A DNA stretch of 64,000 nucleotides from Bacteroidota bacterium (GTDB lineage: Bacteria; Bacteroidota; Bacteroidia; Chitinophagales; Chitinophagaceae). This document shows, piece by piece, positions 1 through 9,865 of the stretch. The number at the start of each line of letters is the position of its first letter. Positions within the stretch are counted from its first letter, which is position 1. Position numbers and translations under genes: made by a program. The DNA lies in contig JAGWRO010000093.1 in NCBI GenBank assembly GCA_028876495.1, positions 62,001 through 126,000 of the forward strand, read 5' to 3'. Under the pieces are notes generated by a model. It did no database searches, was not told the DNA's origin, and saw only the letters and a program-made list of their open reading frames with translations.

Positions 1-1847
1 CCGACGGACTTTTTTATTTATCCACTACTGATGGCGATTTTAATTTTTACAACAATCTTGTAAAAGTTCCTGCTGTTTCAGAAGTACCTATTCTTTCGCC
101 GGTAAGTTACAGTGGCTTACTGGCCTATAAATTCAAAACGCTTGCCATAAAAAGTGAAGGAGACAGAAAAATTTTCACGATCAGTGTAAAACCGCGCCAG
201 CTAAGCAATGCAACAGTAGAAGGAGAAATCACCATTACTGACAGTTCGTGGGTAATTCTTCATACACAATTTAACTTTCCAAAATATCATTTACCCGAGT
301 ATGATTTTTTTAAAGTAGAACAGAATTATTCTTTTGTAAAAAATACTGCCTGGATGATCACCCAACAAAAATTCACTTATTTCTCAAAAGCCGGAAAGAA
401 AACGCTGTCAGGAAATACAACTGTCACCTACAAAGAATTTCAGCTTAATAAAACTTTTGATAAGAAATATTTTGGTGCTGAAGTGAGTACAACGGCTCAA
501 TCGGCTTATGAAAAAGACACCACCTTCTGGCAAACGGAAAGAACAGTTCCGTTAACACAAAAAGAGGTTCGTTACATTCATTATAAAGACAGCATTTATA
601 CCGCCACTCATGCCACAACTTACCTCGATTCAATGGATAGAGTGATCAATAAAATCACCTTAAAAAAGCTTTTCTTAACAGGCCTTCAGTTTAATGATCA
701 TCATAAAGAAAGGCGATGGTATATTCAACCGATTACCGCTTTTTATCAGCCCTTTCAATTTGGAGGCACACGCATTAATCTATCTTTCTTATATACAAAA
801 ATTTACCAGTCGAAGAAATCGATTTCTTTGTGGAACAATTTAAGTTATGGTATCCGCAATCGTGATGTAAATGGAAGTATCAGGTTCTCTAAATTATACA
901 ATCCTTTTAACCGGTCTTATTTCAACATTACTTTAGAAAGAAACTTTCAATATATTTTTCAGGGAGATGCATGGATTAACATGTTGAAGCGAAGTAATAT
1001 TTACCTGAATAACGGTATAGGTATAGGTCATAGTTTTGAAATGGTAAACGGGTTGTATTTGTTTACTGATATCAATATGGCTTTGCGCCGGTCTGTCAGC
1101 AATTATAAAACCAATCCCAAAGTTGACAGTCTTTTCGGTAATATCCTTACTGATAATCAAGCGGTAAGTTTTGAACCTTACAATGCACTCTATGGGCAAA
1201 TAAGATTAGAATATACTCCGCACCAACGCTACATCCGTGAGCCAAAAGAGAAAATAATTCTTGGTTCCAAATGGCCTTCTTTTTATACCACGTGGCGCAA
1301 AGGAATTCCCGGCATTTTAAACAGTAAAGTTGAGTTTGATTATCTCGAATTTGGAATTACCCAGGAAATAAAATTGGGCCTTTTAGGTGTTTCCAATTAT
1401 ACTTTGCGTACCGGATCTTTTCTAAGCCGAAAAGATTTACGGCTTGTTGATTATAAGTTTCAGCGCCAGGGCGATCCTCTTTTATTTTTAAACCCAAATG
1501 AAGCTTTTCAATCTCTTGATTCCACCTTCCCGGTATTCAATCGTTTTTATGAAGCACATTATGTTCATAATTTTAATGGTGCTATCATCAACAAAATTCC
1601 TTTGCTGAAAAAATTACAATTGCGTGAAGTAGCAGGTGCGGGGTTTTTAATTGCCCCCGAACGTAACCTTCGCTATGTGGAAGGTTTTGCAGGAATTGAA
1701 CGGGTGATCAAATGGCCTTTTAACCCGTTAACAAAATTTAAATTAGGCGTATATATTGTCGGTTCAGCAGCTAATAAATTCCATAATCCTGTTCAATTTA
1801 AAATTGGCATAACCTCATGGGATAAAGTGAGAAACAAATGGTATTAG
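1..1847 (+). CDS. DUF5686-family outer-membrane protein, 3' part
   Basis: The frame is open from the left edge, so the start lies outside the window; about 614 residues are visible. The first part contains KPRQ and DSSWVI segments typical of the middle of DUF5686 / carboxypeptidase-regulatory-like proteins of Bacteroidota. The rest alternates short aromatic-ended strands and turns, as in a beta barrel, and ends in W-Y, a usual outer-membrane C-terminus. An internal ATG at 354 is not a credible start because the homologous-looking sequence continues upstream of it. Function of the family is not settled; the outer-membrane location is inference from composition. No operon partner is visible: the next gene is on the other strand after about 200 bases. 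Confidence 0.8.
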   Translation, partial: DGLFYLSTTDGDFNFYNNLVKVPAVSEVPILSPVSYSGLLAYKFKTLAIKSEGDRKIFTISVKPRQLSNATVEGEITITDSSWVILHTQFNFPKYHLPEYDFFKVEQNYSFVKNTAWMITQQKFTYFSKAGKKTLSGNTTVTYKEFQLNKTFDKKYFGAEVSTTAQSAYEKDTTFWQTERTVPLTQKEVRYIHYKDSIYTATHATTYLDSMDRVINKITLKKLFLTGLQFNDHHKERRWYIQPITAFYQPFQFGGTRINLSFLYTKIYQSKKSISLWNNLSYGIRNRDVNGSIRFSKLYNPFNRSYFNITLERNFQYIFQGDAWINMLKRSNIYLNNGIGIGHSFEMVNGLYLFTDINMALRRSVSNYKTNPKVDSLFGNILTDNQAVSFEPYNALYGQIRLEYTPHQRYIREPKEKIILGSKWPSFYTTWRKGIPGILNSKVEFDYLEFGITQEIKLGLLGVSNYTLRTGSFLSRKDLRLVDYKFQRQGDPLLFLNPNEAFQSLDSTFPVFNRFYEAHYVHNFNGAIINKIPLLKKLQLREVAGAGFLIAPERNLRYVEGFAGIERVIKWPFNPLTKFKLGVYIVGSAANKFHNPVQFKIGITSWDKVRNKWY

Positions 1848-2044
1848 TTTTAAAAATTATACTTGCCCGGATTCAGCAAAATAATAATCATTCAAAAAGG
1901 TTGGTTTACCATAAAATGGCATAGGATTTTAAAAAACAGGCTTTTTTACAGGCATCACTGTTCAGTTCTAAAAGTAAACAAACAAATCTTATAAATTCCT
2001 GTTTTGGTTGAAATAGCAGTAATAAGTAAACGCAATAATAGAGG

Positions 2045-3046
2045 TTAGTCCAGCACTACAATCTCAATGATTTTTGCCTGTGATTTTGTTGGAATGATCA
2101 GGTTGAGTTCCAATCCTGCTGATTCAAAAAGAGTACCAAATTCTTTTTCGGTTCTCTCTGCTCCACCGAGCATTACCTGCATATGCAAATCGTAAAAAAG
2201 TTCCCTTGCGTTATAAGGTTTCTCCACCACCTGCTCGATGAGAAGAATCCTTCCATCCTTCTTTAATGCTTTTCGGCAATTCATCAATATTTTAAGGGCG
2301 TTTTCATCATTCCAGTCATGAATTATTGATTTCAATAGTAAACAATCTGCAGCAGGAATATCATCAAAAAAACTTCCTGGAATTATTTGGGTACGGCTGG
2401 CTGTTTCGCCCAGTACATTACCCGTCACAGCACTTTCCATATCAAACAAAATCCCCTTTGCTTTCGGCGCGGTTTCCAAAACCGCTTTAAGCAAGGTACC
2501 TTGCCCACCACCCACATCACAAATGGAATCGAATCCACTAAAATCATAAACTTCAATAATAGCAGGAATGATTCTGCTTGTCATTTCAGTCATATAATCA
2601 TTAAACGCTCCACCAAAATCTTTATGGCTGTCAAGGTAATCAAAGTAAGGCATGCCAAATGCATGATCGAAAGCTGGTTCTCCGGTTTCAAGGCTGTAAC
2701 GAAAGTTATTCCAGGCATCGCGCCATGGCGCAGAACCTATAAAAGATCCCGGAATTTTCAAACTTCCCGGATGCTCTTGAAGAAAACATTTTCCAGTCTC
2801 ACTTAAGGAATATTTATCATCATCAAAATTTACAACACCGATAAAAGAAGCATATCGTAAAGTTCTTGCCAATACATTTTTATTAAGTTTACATTCAGTG
2901 GCAAGTTCTTCTACTTTCTTTGAACCTTCGCCAAGAATTTCAATAACGTTGGTAGTAATCAGGTTCGTAATTACCTGGGTATTCGCTACTCCGGTGAATA
3001 AAGAAAATGCTTGCCTTTGTGCCGCTATAAGATCATGATGTTGCAT
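2045..3046 (-). CDS. SAM-dependent O-methyltransferase (plant/acetylserotonin OMT-like)
   Basis: 333 residues. The N-terminal ~90 residues look like the winged-helix dimerisation domain of this family (VEELATECKLN then VLARTLRYASFIGVV). A Rossmann methyltransferase domain follows, with the SAM-binding motif DVGGGQGTLL near residue 180 and the conserved LLKSIIHDWNDE segment near 240; the histidine there is the usual catalytic base of this family. It would transfer a methyl group from SAM to a hydroxyl of a small molecule; the substrate cannot be read from sequence. It is a single gene, divergent from the DMT transporter at 3213, so the two could form an export/modification pair, but that is only a guess. 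Confidence 0.85.
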   Translation of the reverse strand: MQHHDLIAAQRQAFSLFTGVANTQVITNLITTNVIEILGEGSKKVEELATECKLNKNVLARTLRYASFIGVVNFDDDKYSLSETGKCFLQEHPGSLKIPGSFIGSAPWRDAWNNFRYSLETGEPAFDHAFGMPYFDYLDSHKDFGGAFNDYMTEMTSRIIPAIIEVYDFSGFDSICDVGGGQGTLLKAVLETAPKAKGILFDMESAVTGNVLGETASRTQIIPGSFFDDIPAADCLLLKSIIHDWNDENALKILMNCRKALKKDGRILLIEQVVEKPYNARELFYDLHMQVMLGGAERTEKEFGTLFESAGLELNLIIPTKSQAKIIEIVVLD

Positions 3047-3174
3047 TTATTTTAATTGATGTTTTCTTTTTTCTAAATGTACAACGTTTTTATATGAGAG
3101 ATGACCTTCTTTTGATGAAACAATTTTAAGTTTTTGAACAGAAAAATTGACAAACCTCAAAATTTAAAAACATT

Positions 3175-3205
3175 TTTGTGAATACAAGTCTCTTTTACAT
3201 CTTTG
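3175..3205 (+). promoter_or_regulatory. Bacteroidota-type promoter of the DMT transporter gene
   Basis: TTTG at 3175-3178 and CATCTTTG at 3198-3205 (one mismatch to TAnnTTTG) are separated by 19 bases, the normal spacing of the -33 and -7 boxes. The ATG lies at 3213, so transcription would begin at about the start codon (leaderless or nearly so). Confidence 0.5.
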
Positions 3206-3212
3206 CACGTTC

Positions 3213-4139
3213 ATGCAAGAGACCAACAGTAAACATGCGCCGTTAATAAAAGTGATCATTGCTTTTGCCATTGTATACATTGTATGGGGTTCCACTTACT
3301 TTTTTGTTCAGGCAGCAGAAAGAGACTTCCCTCCTTTTATTTTGGGCGCTTTTCGTTTTATCGCCTCAGGCTGTTTACTGATGGCATGGTGTGCAATAAA
3401 AGGATATAAATTAATAAACCGTTCTCAACTTAAAACTTCATTTGTTGTTGGTATCCTATTGCTGTTTATTGGCAACGGTTCAATTATTTGGGCCGAAGAA
3501 GCACTTCCCAGTTCGCTGGTAGCTGTTTTGATTTCTGCAGCACCATTATGGTTTGTTTTATTCGATAGCCAAAACCTTAAAGCCAACTTAAGCAATAAAT
3601 TTATCATTACGGGTATTTTAACAGGGTTAGCAGGTGTGATACTGTTATTTAGTGAAAAAATATTTTATGACATCTCTCCTTCAACCGGAATAATTCAAAT
3701 TGTTGCTCTTATAGCCGTGGTGGCCGGCAGTGTCAGTTGGGCGGTAGGTTCGCTATATTCGAAATACAATAGCAAAGGAAATACTACGGTTGCTGCCGCA
3801 TGGCAAATGTTGTTTGCCGGACTGTCATTTTTGATTGTGTCTTCTTTTAATGGAGAAATTTCCCATTTTTATTTCCAGCAAATCCATATTCGTGCATGGC
3901 TATCCGTTATATATCTTATTTTCATGGGATCAGTGGCGGGTTATAGCGCTTATATCTGGTTATTACAGGTAAGGCCGGCTACGCAGGTAAGTACCAATGC
4001 GTATGTAAATCCTGTAGTTGCCGTTTTGCTCGGTGTTTTTTTTGGAGGCGAAACAGTAAATAGTTTGCAAATAGGAGGTTTAGCTATCATCCTGGCAAGT
4101 GTATTTATTATAAATTTTGAAAAGTATAAAAGCAACTGA
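3213..4139 (+). CDS. EamA/DMT-family transporter
   Basis: 308 residues with ten hydrophobic segments arranged as two five-helix EamA repeats. The opening VYIVWGSTYFFVQAAERDFPP followed by a GAFRFIASG-like helix is the classic first helix pair of RhaT/YedA-type drug/metabolite exporters, and the second repeat starts near residue 155 (IAVVAGSVSWAVGSLYSK). It acts in the inner membrane, probably as an exporter of a small metabolite; the substrate is unknown. ATG follows directly on a good -7 box. The gene is divergent from the methyltransferase at 2045. Confidence 0.9.
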   Translation: MQETNSKHAPLIKVIIAFAIVYIVWGSTYFFVQAAERDFPPFILGAFRFIASGCLLMAWCAIKGYKLINRSQLKTSFVVGILLLFIGNGSIIWAEEALPSSLVAVLISAAPLWFVLFDSQNLKANLSNKFIITGILTGLAGVILLFSEKIFYDISPSTGIIQIVALIAVVAGSVSWAVGSLYSKYNSKGNTTVAAAWQMLFAGLSFLIVSSFNGEISHFYFQQIHIRAWLSVIYLIFMGSVAGYSAYIWLLQVRPATQVSTNAYVNPVVAVLLGVFFGGETVNSLQIGGLAIILASVFIINFEKYKSN

Positions 4140-4203
4140 TCTGCCCTGGTAATGAAATGTAAGCTTGTTTTATTGCAAGTGCGGCGAAATACAATACCAT
4201 TAA

Positions 4204-5988
4204 TTAATAGCTATTGCTAATGTGCCTATAGTAATCATGCATTACATACCACGCTTGCTTTTTTTGTCCCTTATCACTTAACAACCCTTTCCTGTTCCAT
4301 CCTTGCTGATAGACAGGTTGCAGCCGTGTTTCTGAACGAAAATCAGCCAAAACCCACGGACAGGTTCCTCTCAGAAAAGGAATATTTTTAAACATACTGA
4401 TTTGATCTTTAAAAACCTGTGCCTGCCGCTCTTCCGCCCAAAAGCCATTTGTTTCTGCACTACCGTGTTGCCCATATTTGGCTTCCGCACCAAACTCTGA
4501 CATAATCAGCGGTTTGTTATAAGGATTTTCCCAAACCATATCTTCAGGCTTTGCGGGCCATGGTACATACCAGCCAAGGTATTCGTTTACTCCTACAACA
4601 TCCAATACTTTACACAATGAGTCGTCAATAGTGATTGTATTCTTATCATAACGTACATGGTTAATCGCAGAAGTTACAAGGCGGGTACTGTCCAGGCTTC
4701 TTACATAACCAGCCATCGCAGTGAGCGTTTTGTTGCGATCAACTGAAGGAGAAGTTTCGTTAGATAAACTCCACATGATGATGGAACAACGGTTCTTATC
4801 TCTTGTAATCATTTCTTTCAACATCGTATCTGCTTTGTTCAAAATTTCAGGATTGCCGAATTGAATATTTTGCCAAAGCGGGACTTCTTCCCACAACATG
4901 ATGCCCCATTTATCCGCCAGGCGAACCATATATTCATTGTGAGGATAATGAGTAAGACGCACAAAATTACACCCAAGATCCTTCGCCCATTTCAACAACA
5001 TTTCTGCATCGGCTTCACTATAAGCGCGGCGCTTCTCCTGTGGAATTTCTTCATGTATATTAACGCCTTTTAAAAATACCGGTTTACCATTCAGCAGTAT
5101 TTCTGTTCCCTTTACTTGTATCGTTCTGAAGCCGATCATTTCATGGACAGTGTCGGTTGGCGAGCTTATGATCACATCATACAATTGCGGATCGGCCGGC
5201 GACCAAAGATGAGGTTTGGCTGCAATTTTAAAAAACGCTTTTCCATCGTTGGCTGTAGTGGTATGGTAATTCAAATGCAGTTGGGGGATATTTATCAAGA
5301 CAGGTTCAGAAAGATTATTTCCTCCCACTGCAAGCCAGCCTGCAATTGTATCAACGCTATTTTTTGCCAGTTGTACATTATAATCTTTAATATAATTTAC
5401 CGGCGTTTCAATTAAAGAAACGTCTCTTGTAATACCGCCGTAATTCCACCAGTCAAAATTCATCGCAGGAATATTTTCAGGCTTTCGCCGGTTATTTACT
5501 CTTACAATCACTGAATTGGTGTCTTTCAACTTACCGGTGATTTCAAACTGAAAAGGAGTAAATCCTCCTTCGTGGCTACCTAAGTATTGGTTATTCAGAT
5601 AAACGTCGCATTTATAATTAACAGCACTGAAATATAAAAACGCTCTTTTATTTTTTTGCGGCTTATGCACAAATGTTTTTTTGTACCAAATGGTGCCTTC
5701 ATAATACGTAAGTTCCGGTTTTTGATGGTTCCAGTCACCGGGCACCTGTAAGGTTTTGGAAGGAACAAAACCATATTCATAAAAATCGTATTTGCCGGTT
5801 GGCTTCTGATCTTTCCACACAGCTTTTCCGTTACCTGCGCCGCCATTAAAAGGATCAATAATCACTTGCCATTTACCATTAAGGCTTTGAAGCTTTCGCC
5901 CATGAACATTTGCTAAAAGAGATGCATATTGTGCTTTTACAGCAAATGAAGACAATACCAATAAACTAACGGTTAGAACTTTTTTCAT
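4204..5988 (-). CDS. Glycoside hydrolase family 2 (beta-glucuronidase/galactosidase type)
   Basis: 594 residues with a Sec signal peptide (residues 1-19, ending SFAVKAQ). Next come the GH2 sugar-binding jelly roll (KCDVYLNNQYLGSHEGGFTPF), an immunoglobulin-like middle domain, and a TIM barrel beginning near GFRTIQVKGTEILLNGKP. The acid/base glutamate is in WSLSNE (about residue 407) and the nucleophile in MSEFGAE (about residue 497). A retaining exo-glycosidase in the periplasm is expected. Compact length favours glucuronidase-like members over LacZ, but substrate is not decidable. No SusC/SusD or other polysaccharide genes are adjacent, so it is not part of a visible utilisation locus. Confidence 0.9.
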   Translation of the reverse strand: MKKVLTVSLLVLSSFAVKAQYASLLANVHGRKLQSLNGKWQVIIDPFNGGAGNGKAVWKDQKPTGKYDFYEYGFVPSKTLQVPGDWNHQKPELTYYEGTIWYKKTFVHKPQKNKRAFLYFSAVNYKCDVYLNNQYLGSHEGGFTPFQFEITGKLKDTNSVIVRVNNRRKPENIPAMNFDWWNYGGITRDVSLIETPVNYIKDYNVQLAKNSVDTIAGWLAVGGNNLSEPVLINIPQLHLNYHTTTANDGKAFFKIAAKPHLWSPADPQLYDVIISSPTDTVHEMIGFRTIQVKGTEILLNGKPVFLKGVNIHEEIPQEKRRAYSEADAEMLLKWAKDLGCNFVRLTHYPHNEYMVRLADKWGIMLWEEVPLWQNIQFGNPEILNKADTMLKEMITRDKNRCSIIMWSLSNETSPSVDRNKTLTAMAGYVRSLDSTRLVTSAINHVRYDKNTITIDDSLCKVLDVVGVNEYLGWYVPWPAKPEDMVWENPYNKPLIMSEFGAEAKYGQHGSAETNGFWAEERQAQVFKDQISMFKNIPFLRGTCPWVLADFRSETRLQPVYQQGWNRKGLLSDKGQKKQAWYVMHDYYRHISNSY

Positions 5989-6177
5989 TTTACTAATCTA
6001 TACAAATTATGGGAGATAGAAATATTGTACCGTCAGCAAACAGTAAAGCTACAATCTACCTGGTTTTTTATTTTGTATTAAATCGAAGTTGATTTGAAAA
6101 TCCTGAAAAGCAGAACCCTTAACGTTTACAGAAAATAAATTAAGATTGATGGGGTTCTAAAAGCCGACAATAAAAAT

Positions 6178-8070
6178 TTACCAGATTGTTCTCCAGTTCT
6201 TAATTATTTTTTGCCCTTTCACCAGCATTCTTAAACCACTTCTTTTTAACGAAATATCCGGGCCTTTTTTTTCATGTTCTTCTGCTCTCGTTTTATAACT
6301 GGCGATAATATTTTGATAGGATAACAACCCGGTTATTTTATTATTCACAGAAACAACCGGCAATACATCAACATTTTCTTTTGCCATCAATTCCACTGCT
6401 TCTCTTAACGAAGCGTTAGCAGCCACTGAAGCACTTCTTCGCCTGATAAGCGTTCCGGTGAGCGTGTCCGAATGGTTGATCTTGTTATAAAGATTAGATG
6501 AACTTACAATTCCTTTATATGTTCCTTCGGTATCAGAAACTATGAAATAATTGTTTTTGAATTCCGGTTCTTTCTCAAGCCAATCCAATACCTCATTTAT
6601 GGGCGTGTCCTCGCTTAACACCAGGCCATTTTTCTGCATTACTTCTCCCACGGCAACTGTTTCAAGAATATCTGCCTCAAAAGAATCAGGCGTTTTAACT
6701 CCCCTGCGCGAAATCTTTTCCGTCATTATCGTGCTGCCCATAAAGAAATACGAAATGATAAAAGAGGCGCCGCAAGTTGCCAGCAATGGTAATAAAGCAT
6801 TTGCCTGTCCGGTAGATTCAAGCGCAAAAATAACCGATGTGATAAAAGCACGGGAAGCTCCGGCAAATAAAGCGGCCATACCTACCAACGCTGCCAGGGG
6901 CAAAGTAAGCCCTGCTGAAGGGAAAAAATAAAGAATCAAAGCTGCTAATAAAGCACCTGTAGCACCGCCAATCGTGAGTAATGGCGCCAGTGTTCCGCCC
7001 GATGTGCCGCTGCCAAGCGCTATTGCCCACGAAATAAATTTAAGCAGGCATAAACTTAGTACAATGTGCATCCCCAAAGAACCGGCAAGAATATCTGTAA
7101 TGTTGTTGTACCCAACTCCCAAGGTTCGCGGCGAAAAATAGCCAATGACTCCAACGGCCAAACCGCCGATTGCAGGCCACCACATCCAGTGGACCGGCAA
7201 TTTTTCAAATGCATCTTCAATGAGATAAATAATTTTGGTGACTCCTACGGAAAGAAACCCTATTACTATCCCGATGAAACTATAGATTGCAATGGCCGTA
7301 TTGCCGGGAGGTGCTATCACAGCGGCGGTAGCGAAAACCGGCCCCGTTCCAAACAACAGGTGATGGCCTGCGGCGCCGGTAATACAAGCCAGTGAAACAG
7401 GAATGATAGAACGTGGAGAAAACTCGAAAAGCAATAGTTCTATTGCCAGGAAAATCGCGGAAACAGGAGTGCCAAAAATGGCCGCCATGCCTGCAGTTGC
7501 CCCGGCAGCCAGCAGAATTTTCCTTTCATGATGGGTAATATGCACTAACTGTCCCAACATACTACCTAAAGCGCCACCGGTTGCAATTATCGGTCCCTCA
7601 GCGCCAAACGGACCGCCGGTGCCGATAGCAATGGCAGAGGAAATAGGTTTTAAATACGTGATGGTTGGTTTGATCTTACTTTGGTTGGTTAAAATTTGTT
7701 CCATCGCCTCCGGAATACCGTGTCCGCGAATGGCTTCAGATCCATAAATAGCCATCAGTCCAATAATAATTCCCCCAAGCGCGGGTATCACAATTACAAA
7801 AAGTCCGAGAGAATTACCCGCTGGCGTAGCGTGAGCGATTGACCATTTACCATAAAAAGAAAGGTTAGTTACCAGGTAAATCAAATAAACCAGGAATTTG
7901 GCAATAAAGCTTATACAAATGGCAACAACAATTGAAAGGGCAGAAATAAGCAACACCCGGTTTTTATGTTGCGGTTGCGGAGCAGATGCGGCCATATCTT
8001 CCGCTTCAAGCGCAGGTTGTAAAGATAGGGAAACCGGGATGGCTTTACCATGATTTGGATACATCTTCAT
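6178..8070 (-). CDS. ClC-type chloride channel/transporter with CBS domains
   Basis: 630 residues. About ten to twelve membrane helices carry the ClC selectivity motifs: GTGGPFGAEGP near residue 155 (the GK/REGP motif, with Ala instead of Lys/Arg) and GSGTSGGTLAPLLTIGGATG near 355 (the GxFxP motif, with Leu for Phe). The region from about 470 is a soluble pair of CBS domains (VGEVMQKNGLVL... and LPVVSVNNKITGLL), likely nucleotide-responsive. The 'gating' glutamate is present in AEGP, which fits an exchanger as well as a channel. It is divergent from the Crp/Fnr gene at 8189; a palindromic operator overlaps its -7 box. Confidence 0.9.
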   Translation of the reverse strand: MKMYPNHGKAIPVSLSLQPALEAEDMAASAPQPQHKNRVLLISALSIVVAICISFIAKFLVYLIYLVTNLSFYGKWSIAHATPAGNSLGLFVIVIPALGGIIIGLMAIYGSEAIRGHGIPEAMEQILTNQSKIKPTITYLKPISSAIAIGTGGPFGAEGPIIATGGALGSMLGQLVHITHHERKILLAAGATAGMAAIFGTPVSAIFLAIELLLFEFSPRSIIPVSLACITGAAGHHLLFGTGPVFATAAVIAPPGNTAIAIYSFIGIVIGFLSVGVTKIIYLIEDAFEKLPVHWMWWPAIGGLAVGVIGYFSPRTLGVGYNNITDILAGSLGMHIVLSLCLLKFISWAIALGSGTSGGTLAPLLTIGGATGALLAALILYFFPSAGLTLPLAALVGMAALFAGASRAFITSVIFALESTGQANALLPLLATCGASFIISYFFMGSTIMTEKISRRGVKTPDSFEADILETVAVGEVMQKNGLVLSEDTPINEVLDWLEKEPEFKNNYFIVSDTEGTYKGIVSSSNLYNKINHSDTLTGTLIRRRSASVAANASLREAVELMAKENVDVLPVVSVNNKITGLLSYQNIIASYKTRAEEHEKKGPDISLKRSGLRMLVKGQKIIKNWRTIW

Positions 8071-8095
8071 AAATAATAAAATCCTTCTTTTCGGG

Positions 8096-8103
8096 CAAAA
8101 GTA
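8096..8103 (-). promoter_or_regulatory. -7 promoter box of the ClC gene
   Basis: On the minus strand these bases read TACTTTTG, a full match to TAnnTTTG, about 25 bases upstream of the ClC start codon. The palindrome at 8102-8117 overlaps its upstream end. Confidence 0.5.
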
Positions 8104-8117
8104 TGATATAAATCATA
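8102..8117. promoter_or_regulatory. Crp/Fnr-type operator between the ClC gene and the Crp/Fnr gene
   Basis: TATGAT-ATAA-ATCATA, a perfect 6+6 inverted repeat with the TGA-N6-TCA core that Crp and Fnr proteins read. It overlaps the upstream end of the -7 box of the ClC gene, a position expected to repress that gene, and lies about 80 bases before the regulator's ATG, so autoregulation is possible. Two related sites occur at 11141 and 11838. Confidence 0.6.
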
Positions 8118-8188
8118 TTTTTAAAAGTATTTGGGTGCAAAAACATTCAAAACCATAGAATAAAACAGTTTAATCTTATTTTTACAAA

Positions 8189-8878
8189 ATGAAAAGCATA
8201 AGGCAAGGTTGCGATTTAAAAAGTTGTTTTTTTTGCAATAACTGTATGAAAGATTGGCTGTCAGCCATTGATTCACGCAGACAAACGCTGGCTTACAAAA
8301 AAGGTGAAACTATTTTTGAGGAAGGTATGCCCGTAAAAGGCATTTATTTTCTCAACAGCGGAAAGGTAAAAATTTACAGAAGGTGGGGACATCAGAAACA
8401 GTTGATATTGCATTTCGCAAAAGAGGGCGACATCATCGGTTACCGTGGATTGTCTAATGAAAATGTATATCCAGTGTCGGCAATGGCTTTAGAACCCAGC
8501 GCTCTATGCTTTGTTGATACCGTTTTTTTTGAAACTACCTTACGGGTAAATAACGAACTCACTTATAAGCTAATGCAGTTTTATATTAATGAGCTCCAAT
8601 ATGCAGAGAGAAGAATGCGAAATCTTGTCCACATGGACGTAAAAGGACGGGTGGCAGAAACACTGCTGATGTTGAAAAAGGACTTTGGTGAAAATAAAGA
8701 GGGGTCTATAAATATTACGCTCACTAAACAAGATCTTGCCTCTTTTGCCGGAACCACTTATGAAACTTTTTTCAGAACGATTAATGAATTGGCGAAACAA
8801 AAGATCGTGTGGCTATCCGGTAAAGAGATAGCTGTTTTAAAAGCGAGAAAACTGGAAGAACTTTGTACGATGAAATAA
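8189..8878 (+). CDS. Crp/Fnr-family regulator with N-terminal cysteine cluster
   Basis: 229 residues. Cysteines 8, 13, 16 and 19 precede a cyclic-nucleotide-binding-like beta barrel (residues ~30-140, KGETIFEEGMPVKGIYFLNSGKVKIY). A C-terminal winged helix follows (LTKQDLASFAGTTYETFFRTINEL, residues ~175-200) with the recognition helix typical of Crp. The CX4CX2CX2C arrangement resembles the cluster ligands of Fnr, so oxygen or NO sensing through an Fe-S cluster is a reasonable inference; many Bacteroidota members share this N-terminus without proven cofactor. It sits at the edge of the denitrification block and near three TGA-N6-TCA palindromes, its likely targets. Confidence 0.9.
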   Translation: MKSIRQGCDLKSCFFCNNCMKDWLSAIDSRRQTLAYKKGETIFEEGMPVKGIYFLNSGKVKIYRRWGHQKQLILHFAKEGDIIGYRGLSNENVYPVSAMALEPSALCFVDTVFFETTLRVNNELTYKLMQFYINELQYAERRMRNLVHMDVKGRVAETLLMLKKDFGENKEGSINITLTKQDLASFAGTTYETFFRTINELAKQKIVWLSGKEIAVLKARKLEELCTMK

Positions 8879-8896
8879 AAAATACCCATTTATTTA

Positions 8897-9715
8897 TCAT
8901 AGATTCTTTAAATACTCGACCATTTTTTTTCGCAAATTTTCGTCCGGCAAAAGATCGCTGCCTGCTTTTACATTATCGGCATGGTGATCCGGATTCGCTG
9001 TAGCAGGAATAACGCAGGTAACAGCAGGATGAGCAATAATATATTTTAAAAAATAGGCTGCCCAGTTGTCTATCCCATTCTCCTTAGCCCAAGCCGGCAA
9101 TGCCTTTCCTTTTACCAAACTGAACAAATTACCGGTACCAAAAGGCCGGTTAATGAGCGTTGCAATACCCAAATCGCGGGCAACATCAAGCAATCTCTTT
9201 TCTGCGTGCCGGCTCGTAATAGAATAATTGAATTGAACAAAATCAGGCTTTTCTGTTTTCATCACCCGTTCCAAATCCCCATGATGTTCATCCGTGTAAT
9301 GGGTAATCCCGATGTACCGGATCTTTACTTCTTCTTTCCATTTGCGCAAATGAACCAGGTGCGTTTTCCAGTCTACCAGGTTGTGAATTTGCACAAGATC
9401 TATCGTTTCCCTTTGCATCTTTTCCATAGAAGCCTGCATTTGCCGAATCCCTTGCTCAGATCCGTTTGTCCACACTTTTGTTGCATAAAAAAAATCATCG
9501 CCGGTTTCCATGCCGGAAGTAACATCGCCGATTGCTTTTTCAGCCTTGGCGTACATTGGCGAAGTGTCAATCAAAGTTCCGCCGCCCTTGTGGAGCACAT
9601 CCAGTACATTTTCAACCACCGGATATTTATCAGTGCTAACATCAAAAACCTGCCACGTTCCAATTCCTATTATTGGCAGATCTTCACCGGAAGAAGGGAT
9701 TGTTCGTTTTATCAT
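8897..9715 (-). CDS. Aldo/keto reductase
   Basis: 272 residues forming a TIM-barrel reductase. Catalytic tetrad positions are visible: Asp and Tyr in LIDTSPMYAKAE (residues ~48-58), Lys in FFYATKVW (~81) and His in LVQIHNLVDW (~112). The family reduces aldehydes or ketones with NADPH in the cytoplasm; the substrate is not readable. It is slightly shorter than the usual 310-330 residues but complete. It is convergent with the regulator at 8189 and probably transcribed alone. Confidence 0.85.
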   Translation of the reverse strand: MIKRTIPSSGEDLPIIGIGTWQVFDVSTDKYPVVENVLDVLHKGGGTLIDTSPMYAKAEKAIGDVTSGMETGDDFFYATKVWTNGSEQGIRQMQASMEKMQRETIDLVQIHNLVDWKTHLVHLRKWKEEVKIRYIGITHYTDEHHGDLERVMKTEKPDFVQFNYSITSRHAEKRLLDVARDLGIATLINRPFGTGNLFSLVKGKALPAWAKENGIDNWAAYFLKYIIAHPAVTCVIPATANPDHHADNVKAGSDLLPDENLRKKMVEYLKNL

Positions 9716-9865
9716 CAGATAAAATTACAAATAGTTTTTTACCCAGTAGTTGCACTGCATAATGTGGAATCCAGTATTGAAAAATAAATCCTGAAATGAG
9801 CTTAACGGTAAAAACAAAGTGTGAGAAATTAGTTTTATTAAAGTGATGCAGAATTGATATCAAAC

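Noticed and set aside
5116-5415. 99-codon plus-strand frame opposite the GH2 gene
   Set aside because: Shadow; the GH2 gene on the other strand is complete with both catalytic glutamates.
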